Shown piece after piece: positions 35,660 through 45,902 of a stretch of DNA of 64,000 bases. Numbering within the stretch: position 1 is the first letter of the stretch; each line of letters opens with the position of its first letter. The notes under the pieces are model-generated. The model saw only the letters and a program-made list of their open reading frames with translations, was not told the DNA's origin and ran no database searches. A program made the position numbers and the translations under genes. Source of the stretch: Vibrio diabolicus (GTDB lineage Bacteria > Pseudomonadota > Gammaproteobacteria > Enterobacterales > Vibrionaceae); the NCBI GenBank assembly GCA_001048675.1, contig CCKK01000002.1, forward strand, positions 1-64,000, in the 5' to 3' direction.

Positions 35660-35956
35660 GACAAAATAAAAACCCCGCCTGGTTTCCCAGACGGGGCTTA
35701 TTCTCTTTCGCAGCAATCCGGCTACTATAGGTGCTCCCTGCATCTATCCTTGATTGTGGCTAAGTCCTTTAACCGAGTTCCTTGTTCATCGCCTTCCTAG
35801 CGGTGTCCATTCTTGCCTATCATCCTGACGGGCGAACTCTATCCTAGAGCTTAACTACATCCTTGCTGATAACTCATCCTAAGCTACCAAATCTTCATCC
35901 TGAAGATACCTAGTCCATTAGGTTTTTTTCCTTGTTCCCGCCAACATCCTGTCGAC
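35660..35956 (-). ncRNA. csrB: CsrB-family regulatory sRNA
   Basis: About 297 nt. It begins GTCGACAGGATG, matching the known start of E. coli CsrB, and its 3' part (AGGGAGC, then AGTAGCCGGATTGCTGCGAA) parallels the CsrB 3' region. About sixteen GGA motifs occur, many as AGGA or AAGGA in hairpin loops such as CTTCAGGATGAAG and CTCTAGGATAGAG. It ends in a strong terminator (CCCCGTCTGG/CCAGGCGGGG then TTTTTATTTTG). Such RNAs sequester CsrA. On the minus strand -35 TTGAGA (35986-35991) and -10 AATACT (35963-35968) are 17 bp apart. Vibrio have several copies (B, C, D); I cannot say which one this is. Confidence 0.93.
35661..35697 (-). terminator. CsrB terminator
   Basis: GCCCCGTCTGG paired with CCAGGCGGGG, then TTTTTATTTTG on the minus strand. 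Confidence 0.9.
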
Positions 35957-36083
35957 ACAATCAGTATTGATGTTTTGCTGATTACTCTCAATTAGCTAGG
36001 TAAAAAAACTTTGGCAGCGAATATTGTTTGAAATGATATAACTGATAATTTTCAATGGCTTATGTTAATTTTTCGATTTTGTC

Positions 36084-36329
36084 TTAGTCAATGATGGTCG
36101 TTTTGCTTACATTGCTTGTAAGAGATCTCGCACAAGGTGTCGAGCAAATGTCCGAATTGGCGTCGTTTACATCCTGTTTAAGAATTTGCTCAAGATCACA
36201 ACTCGATTTGTAGCCATAAAATTTGGCGATAGTGTCAGGTGGAATTTCCATTTCTTTGATGGCGAATGTTGCCCATTCATCACGTGTTTTGTGCAGGGCT
36301 TGGCGTAGCTTGACAGTGAAGTGACTCAT
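36084..36329 (-). CDS. Small conserved-looking protein upstream of csrB
   Basis: 81 residues from ATG at 36329, chosen because AAGGAGG lies seven bases upstream. N-terminal half is helical and basic (FTVKLRQALHKTRDEWATFAIKEM), followed by PPDTIAKFYGYKSSCD; two or three Cys lie in the second half. No family recognised. It is transcribed toward csrB, and the GacA/VarA box of csrB lies inside its 3' coding part. Confidence 0.65.
   Translation of the reverse strand: MSHFTVKLRQALHKTRDEWATFAIKEMEIPPDTIAKFYGYKSSCDLEQILKQDVNDANSDICSTPCARSLTSNVSKTTIID
36117..36134. promoter_or_regulatory. GacA/UvrY/VarA activator box of csrB
   Basis: TGTAAGAGATCTCGCACA matches the UvrY/GacA box TGTAAGAGATCTCTTACA closely. 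Its centre is about 170 bp upstream of the csrB start, as in enteric csrB genes. It is embedded in the small gene 36084-36329. Confidence 0.85.
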
Positions 36330-36392
36330 GAAAGCCTCCTTAGTTATCTTGTCTTTCAAGGCAACAATAAGGAGCGTGACGACACAAAGTTG

Positions 36393-36483
36393 ATAGTATG
36401 CCGCTTAATATCAATACTATTTCGGCGTGATGAAGATTAAGCTGGCAATAATGATATTATTTGAGCGTGAAACAATACTATTT
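36393..36483. promoter_or_regulatory. Candidate operator repeats of the AraC-family regulator
   Basis: CAATACTATTT occurs twice (36412-36422 and 36473-36483). ATAGTAT at 36393-36399 is the inverted core, 21 bp centre to centre from the first copy. The last copy is 13 bp before the regulator ATG, so autoregulation is plausible. Confidence 0.45.
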
Positions 36484-36496
36484 TGTGGAGTAGCCA

Positions 36497-37363
36497 ATGG
36501 CACACATCGAAAAAGTACCACAAAGACCAGGTTTTTCTTGGCGCTATCGTCGCATTGATGAGCCAGAAAAAGAGTACGATCTCCATTTTCACGATGATGT
36601 GTTTGAATTAGTCATCCATCGCCACTTCACTGGCAGTTTGCATATTGGTCATCACGAATTAGAAGTGACTCACAACCAAATGCTATTGATCGCTCCAGGT
36701 GTGCCTCATTCAATTCACTCCACATTGGTCGAGAGCAAGTGCGAGACTCATGTGATCTGGTTTAAGCGTGAGTGGATTGCCAATTTGATGTTCTATTGCG
36801 CAGAGCTTAGAAAGCTTGATCCGCTTTTAAAGGCGGCCAACAAAGGTGTGGTGTTTTCTGAGCGGACAGCTCAGCACGTTGTGGATCTTCTGCATGAGCT
36901 CATGACGTTTCCTGCAATGGAGCAACTCTCGAGATTTCTCCATGTTTTGTCTCTGATTGCTCACGATGAAGGAGCGAAAACACTGATGACTCACTCTTAT
37001 TTATCGATGAGTGAACACGAATTACAGGAAAGAGAACGAGTGGCAAGTGTCAACGCGTATCTCGAGCGTCACTTTGCTAGCAAAGTGACGCTCGCAGACT
37101 TGGCGAACTACTTATCGCTGAGTGAAAGTGCGGTCACAAGATTGTTTCAAAAGCACTTTAAAGAGCCGTTTAGCCAACGCCTAATGAAATTGCGGATCAA
37201 TCATGCCGCAGATTTGCTGCAATCAACGCCTTTGCCGATTGGAATTGTGTTTGAGAGAGTAGGGTATCGAAACCAAGCCCTGTTTAATCGTCACTTCAAA
37301 ACGTATAAAGGGCTTACGCCACGCGAGTACCGTCAGCAATATCAGCAGCGAATCCAGCCTTAA
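36497..37363 (+). CDS. AraC-family transcriptional regulator with cupin-type sensor
   Basis: 288 residues. The N-terminal cupin region is His-rich (YDLHFHDDVFELVIHRHF and LIAPGVPHSIH), typical of sugar- or small-ligand-binding AraC proteins. C-terminal double helix-turn-helix about 190-285 (TLADLANYLSLSESAVTRLFQK; GYRNQALFNRHFKTYKGLTPREYR). Divergent from the small gene beside csrB. Target unknown. Confidence 0.87.
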   Translation: MAHIEKVPQRPGFSWRYRRIDEPEKEYDLHFHDDVFELVIHRHFTGSLHIGHHELEVTHNQMLLIAPGVPHSIHSTLVESKCETHVIWFKREWIANLMFYCAELRKLDPLLKAANKGVVFSERTAQHVVDLLHELMTFPAMEQLSRFLHVLSLIAHDEGAKTLMTHSYLSMSEHELQERERVASVNAYLERHFASKVTLADLANYLSLSESAVTRLFQKHFKEPFSQRLMKLRINHAADLLQSTPLPIGIVFERVGYRNQALFNRHFKTYKGLTPREYRQQYQQRIQP

Positions 37364-37718
37364 TTGGGTCGCACACAACTGCGATCACGAACGCGAAAAG
37401 AGTTACTCGGCTGAAAGTGATGGGCAATTGATATCTTACTTGCAAAATTTTTCAGGAATCATTATTAAGATTCAGTGACAGATAATATAGGGAACTTGAT
37501 TGCCATTTTTCTGTCATATCTGGTGAGTAAGTTAACCGTGTCAGAGAGATAATACGCCGTTTACTAGCCAAAGATGACTGCAAGAAATCGGTAATTATCA
37601 TTATGTTGTGAAATTGGTCACGGTTAAATAATTGGTTCCCTTATAGATTGAAGGGGATTCGACCTTAGACAATAAGCTCCATAAGGAGCGTTACTTATAT
37701 AAGATGAGGGATTTTACT

Positions 37719-37805
37719 ATGAAAAAGACTAGAAGAGCTCAGCTACATCGTGTGCGTATTCAATACTGGAAAGACACGAAAGACGCACCAGCTAAAAAAT
37801 CATAG
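37719..37805 (+). CDS. 28-residue basic small protein
   Basis: ATG preceded by GAGGG nine bases upstream encodes 28 residues starting MKKTRRAQLHRVRIQYW and ending APAKKS. About a third of the residues are Lys or Arg and there is no membrane segment. The ribosome site, the highly biased composition and the hairpin downstream make translation plausible. I recognise no family. Confidence 0.5.
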   Translation: MKKTRRAQLHRVRIQYWKDTKDAPAKKS

Positions 37806-37825
37806 TTAATGATACCTAAAGGCAC

Positions 37826-37866
37826 GAGCTGGCAGTGGAACGCCGTTTCCCGCTGATTGCCAGCTC
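37826..37866 (+). terminator. Long imperfect hairpin after the small ORF
   Basis: GAGCTGGCA/TGCCAGCTC is a perfect 9-bp stem, and AGTGG/CCGCT continues pairing inside it. There is no T-run, so termination is uncertain. Confidence 0.45.
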
Positions 37867-37940
37867 AAAAACGCCACAATCACATTCACTCCGCACAACC
37901 TCCCAGCACTCTACTTTTACTATCGCACACTTCCAAAAGT

Positions 37941-37970
37941 AAAAAAGCCAGTCCGGAGACCAGCTTTTTA
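37941..37970 (-). terminator. Terminator of yggL
   Basis: On the minus strand AAAAAGCTGGTC and GACTGGCTTTTTT pair through two G-T steps and end in a T-run, 25 bp after the yggL stop. Confidence 0.75.
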
Positions 37971-37994
37971 TTATTGTCAGTATGACTCTGTTAC

Positions 37995-38333
37995 TTACAG
38001 GTAGTTTGCGTCAACCAAGTCGCTAGCTTTTGCGCTTTTCACTTCTGGACGTGCTTCTAACCATGCAATAACTTGTGCTTTTTGCTCTTCAGTAGCACTG
38101 CCGTAACGGTCAGTAGAGCATAGGAAGCCTTCAAACAGTTCTAGACCACCGCCGCCGAAGCAAAGGCCAAGCCCATCAATGTAGTCGATAAAGTCATCAA
38201 CGAATGCATCGTAACGGTCGAAGTCGTTGATGTCTGTTTCACAGCTGATCTCGAAACCTAGGATTGCGAACTCACCTAAGAACAGCTTTTTACGGATACG
38301 ACGGCTCTTGTTATCGATCTTGTCTAATTTCAT
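37995..38333 (-). CDS. yggL: YggL family 50S ribosome-binding protein
   Basis: 112 residues from MKLDKIDNKSRRIRKKLFLGEF at 38333; the longer frame is not supported. DUF469/YggL signature: FLGEFAILGFEI, DDFIDYIDGLGLCFGGGG and ARPEVKSAKASDLVDANY. Family members bind the large ribosomal subunit; exact role unclear. Monocistronic. Confidence 0.9.
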   Translation of the reverse strand: MKLDKIDNKSRRIRKKLFLGEFAILGFEISCETDINDFDRYDAFVDDFIDYIDGLGLCFGGGGLELFEGFLCSTDRYGSATEEQKAQVIAWLEARPEVKSAKASDLVDANYL

Positions 38334-38599
38334 GATTATCTCTCGTAGATGATTTGAATTCGTACACCTTATACCTTCTATCACACTTTAGCCCAAGTAA
38401 AATCAGAATGAAGCGATACAGTTGGTGATTATGTGACCAAAACTTAAGTGCTCAATTGGTAACGCTGCTGAGTTTGCTGCACTGCTGAAACACAAGTTTC
38501 ATATGTTTTAAGCACTTTTGTCATTTTTCTTCTCCAAACTTCTTGCCGTTCAACTAATCACTTATTTATTAATTAAACTATAAGATCGGGAAAGTAAAA

Positions 38600-40636
38600 A
38601 TGAGCAAGGAAACCTTTGACGCGACGCGTTATAACCAAAGTGAAAACAAACCATTTGAAGAAGTATTAGAAGCGAGCCTATCTCGACGCAGCATTCTAAA
38701 AGGTGGTTTAGGTATCAGTGCGATGACAGCGTTTGGTGCTTTCGGATTGGCTGGTTGTAATTCGTCTGACTCAGGAAGTACAGTAAGCAGTGGCTCGGGC
38801 GTATCTAAAGCCGTTCTTAACTTTGAATCTATCCCTGGCTCACTCACTGACGCCGTTTCAATTCCACAAGGCTACACCGCACAAGTATTGGTACCTTGGG
38901 GAACACCACTTAATGCACAAGGCAGCGCATGGCAAAATGATGGTACCAACACCAGTACCGATCAGTTAAATGCGCTAGGCATGCACCATGACGGCATGCA
39001 TTTTTTCCCATTGAACGATAGCACCACAGATGGCTTGCTATGTATTAACCACGAGTACATTGATACATCAGCACTGCATCCAAACGGTCCGACGGTTGAA
39101 AATGGCGTACGTACCATCGTGGATGAAGTGCGCAAAGAGATTAACGCTCATGGCGTATCAGTGGTTCGTATTCAGCTTGAAGACAACATGTGGAAGCTAG
39201 TTGATACCGATCCACTAAACCGCCGTTACACTGGTGCGACAGCAATGGACTTATCTGGCCCGGTCGCGCACACGTCACTAACCGTCACTCGTTTCTCGCC
39301 AGATGGCAGCCAAGCACGTGGTACGTTAAACAACTGTGGCAACGGCTACACGCCATGGGGCACTTACTTAACTTGTGAAGAGAACTGGCCAGGTTACTTT
39401 GTTAACGCCGGGACTCGTACAGAAGAACAAGATCGCATTGGTGTTGATGACCAAAGCACACGCTACTTGTGGGAAACACTTGCAGGAAATGCAGAAGAGC
39501 GTCTCGATGAGTTTTCTCGCTTTAACGTGGCTCCAACAGGAGCAAGTGCAATGGATGATTACCGTAATGAAGCCAATGGTCACGGTTACATCGTCGAAAT
39601 TGACCCTTACACGCAAAACTCGCGTGCGAAGAAGCGTACTGCACTAGGTCGTTTCCGTCACGAAGGCTGTACTTTTGGTAAGCTTGAAGAAGGCAAACCA
39701 GTGGTATTCTACTCTGGTCACGACTCTCGCTTTGAGTACCTATACAAATTTGAATCTGCGGCAGCGTGGGATCCAGCAGATGCAAACTCGGAAAACCGCC
39801 TAGCGACAGGCGATAAGTATATGGACGAAGGCACACTGTATGTTGCGCGTTTCAATGAAGACAGTACAGGTACTTGGTTGCCGTTGACGCTTGATAGCGT
39901 AACAAAATCTGGTGGTACGTTAGCGGAGCACTTTAACTCATTGGCTGAAATTATCATTAATACGGCAGGCGCGGCTGACCTCGTTGGGGCAACCCCAATG
40001 GATCGCCCAGAGTGGTGTACGGTTGATCCATTTACAGGCTCGGTTTACTTAACATTGACGAATAATACGCGCCGTACTGATGAAACCAATCCTGCGAACC
40101 CACGTTTGAACAATAAGTTTGGTCACGTTATTCGTTGGGATGAAGGGGCTTCAGCTACAGACTTTACTTGGGATATTTTTGTCTTTGGTTCGCCAGCAAA
40201 TGGTGATGCAGATACCAACCGTTCTGGCCTGAATGAGCTAAACCAGTTTGCTAGCCCTGACGGATTAGCGTTTGATGGCCGTGGTATTTTGTGGATTCAG
40301 ACCGATAACGGTGCAGATGAAGTTACGTCTTACACTAATGATCAAATGTTGGCTGTTGTGCCATCTAAGCTAACAGATGAGAATGGTGACCAAGCAGTGA
40401 TTGGTGCGGATAACCAAGCGGAGCTTAAACGCTTCTTTGTTGGACCAAATGGTTGTGAAGTGACCGGCTTTACTATCAGCCCTGATTACAAATCATTGTT
40501 TGTGAATATTCAGCACCCAGGTAACTGGCCATACAGTGAAGATGCCGCCGAAGAAACGCCTGCTGGTGTTTCTGTGCGCCCACGAGCGGCGACGGTGGTT
40601 ATTCGACGTGAAGACGGTGGAGAGATAGCAGTTTAA
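38600..40636 (+). CDS. PhoX/DUF839-family phosphatase-like protein, Tat-exported lipoprotein
   Basis: 678 residues. SRRSILKGGLGISAM is a twin-arginine signal, and the h-region ends in a lipobox (GLAGC), so the protein should be folded before export and then lipid-anchored. The body is the PhoX-type propeller with HDGMHFFPL, LLCINHEYID, GTYLTCEENWPG and FDGRGILWIQTDNG. PhoX enzymes are Ca/Fe alkaline phosphatases; whether this member keeps the activity is unknown. There is no Pho box I can recognise in the 266-bp gap before it. Confidence 0.87.
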   Translation: MSKETFDATRYNQSENKPFEEVLEASLSRRSILKGGLGISAMTAFGAFGLAGCNSSDSGSTVSSGSGVSKAVLNFESIPGSLTDAVSIPQGYTAQVLVPWGTPLNAQGSAWQNDGTNTSTDQLNALGMHHDGMHFFPLNDSTTDGLLCINHEYIDTSALHPNGPTVENGVRTIVDEVRKEINAHGVSVVRIQLEDNMWKLVDTDPLNRRYTGATAMDLSGPVAHTSLTVTRFSPDGSQARGTLNNCGNGYTPWGTYLTCEENWPGYFVNAGTRTEEQDRIGVDDQSTRYLWETLAGNAEERLDEFSRFNVAPTGASAMDDYRNEANGHGYIVEIDPYTQNSRAKKRTALGRFRHEGCTFGKLEEGKPVVFYSGHDSRFEYLYKFESAAAWDPADANSENRLATGDKYMDEGTLYVARFNEDSTGTWLPLTLDSVTKSGGTLAEHFNSLAEIIINTAGAADLVGATPMDRPEWCTVDPFTGSVYLTLTNNTRRTDETNPANPRLNNKFGHVIRWDEGASATDFTWDIFVFGSPANGDADTNRSGLNELNQFASPDGLAFDGRGILWIQTDNGADEVTSYTNDQMLAVVPSKLTDENGDQAVIGADNQAELKRFFVGPNGCEVTGFTISPDYKSLFVNIQHPGNWPYSEDAAEETPAGVSVRPRAATVVIRREDGGEIAV

Positions 40637-40664
40637 TCTCTAAATGCATTAACACCTTAAAATT

Positions 40665-40688
40665 CAAGCCCTGCAAATGCAGGGCTTG
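40665..40688 (+). terminator. Hairpin after the PhoX-like gene
   Basis: CAAGCCCTGCA/TGCAGGGCTTG 11-bp stem, no clear T-run; lies 28 bp past the stop. Confidence 0.6.
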
Positions 40689-40735
40689 ATGGTTTAGGCG
40701 AATGCCTAGTCGCACTTTATATCCAGACAACAGGC

Positions 40736-42139
<1,404 letters not shown>

Positions 42140-42280
42140 TTATATTTAGGAAATGTTTGTGGATTTATTGCTTGAGAATAGTGTAGGAGACATCTCGATA
42201 CTTATAGCGAGATCGTTGTTTTTATCAGTTCATCACCAAACGTCAGTAATGATAAACATTGAGATATAGGATGGTTGTTA

Positions 42281-42315
42281 ACAATGCCAACCTAAGTGAA
42301 TTTAGGTTGGCATTC
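42281..42315 (-). terminator. Terminator-like hairpin after the TraF-like gene
   Basis: AATGCCAACCTAA/TTAGGTTGGCATT 13-bp dyad, five bases past the stop, with a poor T-run. Confidence 0.6.
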
Positions 42316-42319
42316 GTAT

Positions 42320-43447
42320 TCAAAACGTAAATGCTAAATTCGCCGCCGCGCCAAACTGGTTATCGCCAGCGTAAGACCCTGCTAGGTCTACACTGATCAC
42401 ATCAAAAGGACTGATGCCAATGCCACCTGTCACCGAGTTATCGAGGTTATTTTCTAGGTCAACTTCATAACCAGCGCGGAGTTGCGCCCATCCCCAAGCA
42501 TTCCCCTCGATACCAACGCGAATAAACTGGGTGTCATCGTCGAGCTCTTTAAAGCGCTTTTGTTTGGTGAGATCGGCGTCTAGGCTCAGAGCTACATAAT
42601 TCCCGACATAGCCGATACCAAGGGTCGCTTGTGGCGTGAGTTCGTAGGTATAGTTGCCTAGTTTTGTTTCTATATCTTGCTCGAAGACGTCTTTTAACGA
42701 GAGACCAGCTCTAAATGCGTTGTGATACCAAGCGACCCCAAGATCCATATTGAACGTGTTCTTTGATACTTCACTTTTGTCGTAATCCTCGATATCAAAG
42801 TCATCTAGTGTTGTACGCTGCGTATAGGTTTTAAGTTGTTGGTATTTGGGCGTAATACCAAATGCGAATTGCTGCCCACCTATCGTGTATGCGCGAGCTA
42901 AGGCAACGCCATATTCCGCACTACCGAAAGCCGCTAGGTCGACGGCAGAATTGAGGTATCGATCTGCGGTGTTTGTTGAATCTGAGATATCGGGTGCCGC
43001 AAGTATCTCCACATAACCAGCGCTAAAAAGGTTTACCGACATGTAGCGTGTCGGAATCGCAATCGCGAGGCTCAGACCTCCGTTAATGACGACTGGAGCA
43101 CTCTTATCTAATTGATCGAGTAGTCGATTAAGTTCGGCTTCGTTCGCAGGTGTGGGAATGCCCTGAATACTATCGTAAAGGTCTTGAACATCATCAACGG
43201 CTGATAAAGCTTCATCCTCATCGTGAATATTGACGCCGAGAGCAGGAATGAGTAGGCCGATATCGTCATTTTCTCGATAGAGAGCGCCTAGGGCTGGGTT
43301 GTGTAGAGGAGCGGTTAAATAGTCAGCGGAAACGACGCCTGTATTTCCCATTCCGTGACTTCGAGCGTCTGCTGCGTAAGGTGCTGCAAAAGCGTGAGGT
43401 GATAAAATAAAAAGCGCCCCTGTTGCTGCTAAAGTTAGTTTTCTCAT
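42320..43447 (-). CDS. TraF-like outer-membrane beta-barrel protein (TraF_2)
   Basis: 375 residues with signal peptide to AFAA. YAADARSHGMGNTGVVSADYLTAPLHNPA (split across ~30 residues) and the C-terminal GGIGISPFDVISVDLAGSY belong to the family often labelled conjugal transfer protein TraF. That label is misleading here: there is no conjugation gene, and the barrel resembles FadL/TraF_2 outer-membrane proteins. It ends in AFTF, with terminal Phe. Function unknown. Confidence 0.8.
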   Translation of the reverse strand: MRKLTLAATGALFILSPHAFAAPYAADARSHGMGNTGVVSADYLTAPLHNPALGALYRENDDIGLLIPALGVNIHDEDEALSAVDDVQDLYDSIQGIPTPANEAELNRLLDQLDKSAPVVINGGLSLAIAIPTRYMSVNLFSAGYVEILAAPDISDSTNTADRYLNSAVDLAAFGSAEYGVALARAYTIGGQQFAFGITPKYQQLKTYTQRTTLDDFDIEDYDKSEVSKNTFNMDLGVAWYHNAFRAGLSLKDVFEQDIETKLGNYTYELTPQATLGIGYVGNYVALSLDADLTKQKRFKELDDDTQFIRVGIEGNAWGWAQLRAGYEVDLENNLDNSVTGGIGISPFDVISVDLAGSYAGDNQFGAAANLAFTF

Positions 43448-43660
43448 AACGCATCCATTCTTACTTTAAATAATTACTTATCAATAAATTAGATGGTGGG
43501 AGCTAAAACTTGGTGTCAACCACCAAAAATTGTGCTGATGAATAGCATGTGGCGATTCATCAAGTTAAGCGTAGGTTAGGCAACTCGCTTTATAAAGTTG
43601 ATTAAGATTTATTGCTCTTTAATTGTGTGGAGAAAAGCTGGAGAGGTGGATGGCGTTGGA

Positions 43661-45733
43661 TTAGCTACGATGAGGAGCGAGCTCAAACATTAAGGTGAAG
43701 GACATGCCTTTATCAGCGTTGAGCTGTGCACTGATTTTCCCTTGCATATCTCGCATATTGTTGGCGGTGATGGAAAGTCCTAACCCCAGTCCTTCACCAA
43801 TTTTTTTACTGGTTTGGAAAGGCTCGAACATGGTATCGAGTTGGTCTGAAGGTACCCCACACCCATTATCACTTACCACGACCTCAATATTATCGGTAGT
43901 GGGTGTAACGGCAATCATTAACTGGGGATCTTGGGTCTCTTTCATCGCATCTAATGCGTTGGAAATTAGGTTGCCGAGCACTTGTTGTAGGCGTTGCTCT
44001 TCACCAATGATATTGGGTAAATCGTTGGGAATGCGTACCCGAACATCTACCTTCGCGAGTTGAGATTGATAGACGCGTAGCGTCTCTTCTAAAGCGTTTG
44101 TCAGCGATATCTCGTGCAGTGTTTCTGGTTTATTGTAGGCAAACGTTTTTAGCTGACTGGTCATGCTTGCCATGCGGTCAATCAACTTTTGAATTAACTT
44201 GTTATTGGCTTTCATCATGTCTGTTTGTCCACGTTCTGCTAGCAACTCGTTGGTGGTTAAAAGGGTACGCAGGCCAGTCAATGGTTGGTTTAACTCGTGG
44301 GTAATCGCGCTCGACATTCTGCCCAATGCTGCCATTTTGCTTGATTCAATCAATTGCTCTTGGGCTTGTTTTAAAGCTTGAGTTCGCTCTTCCACCCTTT
44401 GAGCGAGCTCTTGGTTAATCAGCTGCAGCGATTGTTCCGCTTTTTTACGTTTGCTAATGTCGATTACGGTAGCAAGAAAATACTGCTCACCGTGCCATGG
44501 GAAGCTAGTGAGTGAAAATAGTACAGGAAATACGCTGCCATCACTGCGTCGCGCCATGGTTTCTACAGCGCTAATCTCTGCCAGTTCCTTATGCTTTGGC
44601 AGATCTCTAAGCAAAGTGAGTGTGGTTGAATTTGAATTACCTGCATCAAATAATTCCCAGGCGAAGGTATGACGATTCACACTTTCAGGAAGACAAAAAA
44701 GGCGTTTTGCCATTGGGTTGAGGTCGAACAATAGACCTTGTTCATCAATCAACAACAAACCAACATGTGTTTTATTGATCATCTGTTTAAGTCGGCGTTG
44801 CGATTCTTCTAGTAAGGCTTGAATACGCTGCTGATTGAGATGCTTTTGTCGACGCTGTAAACCAATGATCACCAACAGGATAAGGAGCAGGAGGAGCGCT
44901 GCGATGCTCCATCCAATGACACTAATCGTTTGCTGAACAGGTTTGGTCGGAATAAGGTAACTGACAAACCAGTTTAAGTCGTCCAGCTTTACTGTGTGTG
45001 CAAAGTAGCGCTGCTGATTGAGAGTCCAGAAATGAATCACCGTATTGTCATACAGCGTTTGAGTTTCGACTTTGACTTGGTTATTCGGTTCATTAAACCA
45101 GTCGGCGTTATAGTTTGTGCTGCTGGAGAGGAAGAAGCGTTGATGGCGATTTTGTAGCGTGATGATGTCTTGGCTGGTGATGGTCTGCTCTGTTAGCAAA
45201 CTCAGGTTGATTTGAACAACAACGATGCCCGCTATCTCCAAACCATCAAAAATTGGTGCAGAGAGGTAGTAAAGCGGACTAGAACCTTTTGTTTTATTCA
45301 CCAGTGAGACGCCTTCTCCCTGACGTTGTATTTGTTCGACAATCGCACGGCGGTCAGAGCGGCTGAACCGTTCATCGATCAGACTCGATACCAACACTTC
45401 TCCCGAGGTTGAAAGTATCAACCAACCCTCTGTATTCGCGGCTTTATCGAGCTGTGTCAGTTGTGCTTGAAGTGGCTCGTAGTAGTTTAAATTGCCTTTC
45501 ACAAACGCAATTGTTTCTGGGTTATTCGTGACGAGATAGGGAAGGTGATAGAAACGTTTTAATGCTCGGCGGACTTCACCAATGTAGTCGAGGAGTTTCT
45601 GTTGTGCTTCTTGTTGAGTTTGGACGCTCAGCCATTGATGGGCCACCTCTCGGCTAGCACCGTAGAAAAAGATCACCAGCGCACTGATCAATACGGCGGT
45701 TAGCCACATTTTCCCATTCTTAGTGCGCTGCAT
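43661..45733 (-). CDS. DctB-like sensor histidine kinase with PAS domain
   Basis: 690 residues. Helices near 8-28 and 272-293 bracket a periplasmic double-Cache-like sensor (WLILSTSGEVLVSSLID, SPLYYLSAPIFDGLEIAGIVVVQI). Then PAS (about 315-435, KTHVGLLLIDEQGLLFDL), a coiled coil, HisKA with SSAITHELNQPLTGLR, and HATPase with NNLISNALDAM-type N box, DNGCGVP and GEGLGLGLSI. The architecture is that of DctB. It is divergent from a DctD-like regulator and lies near a TAXI-TRAP system, so it probably senses the transported carboxylate. Confidence 0.87.
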   Translation of the reverse strand: MQRTKNGKMWLTAVLISALVIFFYGASREVAHQWLSVQTQQEAQQKLLDYIGEVRRALKRFYHLPYLVTNNPETIAFVKGNLNYYEPLQAQLTQLDKAANTEGWLILSTSGEVLVSSLIDERFSRSDRRAIVEQIQRQGEGVSLVNKTKGSSPLYYLSAPIFDGLEIAGIVVVQINLSLLTEQTITSQDIITLQNRHQRFFLSSSTNYNADWFNEPNNQVKVETQTLYDNTVIHFWTLNQQRYFAHTVKLDDLNWFVSYLIPTKPVQQTISVIGWSIAALLLLLILLVIIGLQRRQKHLNQQRIQALLEESQRRLKQMINKTHVGLLLIDEQGLLFDLNPMAKRLFCLPESVNRHTFAWELFDAGNSNSTTLTLLRDLPKHKELAEISAVETMARRSDGSVFPVLFSLTSFPWHGEQYFLATVIDISKRKKAEQSLQLINQELAQRVEERTQALKQAQEQLIESSKMAALGRMSSAITHELNQPLTGLRTLLTTNELLAERGQTDMMKANNKLIQKLIDRMASMTSQLKTFAYNKPETLHEISLTNALEETLRVYQSQLAKVDVRVRIPNDLPNIIGEEQRLQQVLGNLISNALDAMKETQDPQLMIAVTPTTDNIEVVVSDNGCGVPSDQLDTMFEPFQTSKKIGEGLGLGLSITANNMRDMQGKISAQLNADKGMSFTLMFELAPHRS

Positions 45734-45902
45734 ACGAGCTCCGTTTGGCTGAATATAGTTATCGTAGTTGGTAGTGAAAGAGTGCGCTTAACTGATTGGA
45801 TGTTAAAGAATTGTGATTAAGAAGTGGGATCTAGCTCCTTTTCTATAGCATGGTTTTTGCTAACTTTAGCAAAGACTTCTATCACCGATCAGGCAGTAAC
45901 TC

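Larger units (their letters stand above)
37364..37994. other. Long intergenic region with a small ORF and a stable hairpin
   Basis: 631 bp. The left 350 bp are AT-rich without a recognised element. GCTCC/GGAGC forms a small hairpin at 37676-37689 just before the 28-codon ORF. A long imperfect hairpin follows at 37826-37866 and then the yggL terminator at 37941-37970. Confidence 0.6.

Noticed and set aside
35513-35743. 76-codon minus-strand ORF across the csrB 3' end
   Set aside because: It is a shadow of the sRNA and the LysR 5' region; the RNA evidence explains the sequence better.
35821-35960. CRISPR-like short repeats (CATCCT repeated)
   Set aside because: Spacing is irregular and the repeats are the GGA motifs of the CsrB RNA on the other strand.
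42320-43447. Conjugation locus suggested by the TraF-like name
   Set aside because: No other transfer gene is present; the protein is a chromosomal outer-membrane barrel family.
45834-45860. Sigma-54 promoter between the DctB- and DctD-like genes
   Set aside because: TGG and TTGCT-like words occur but the GG-to-GC spacing is wrong.
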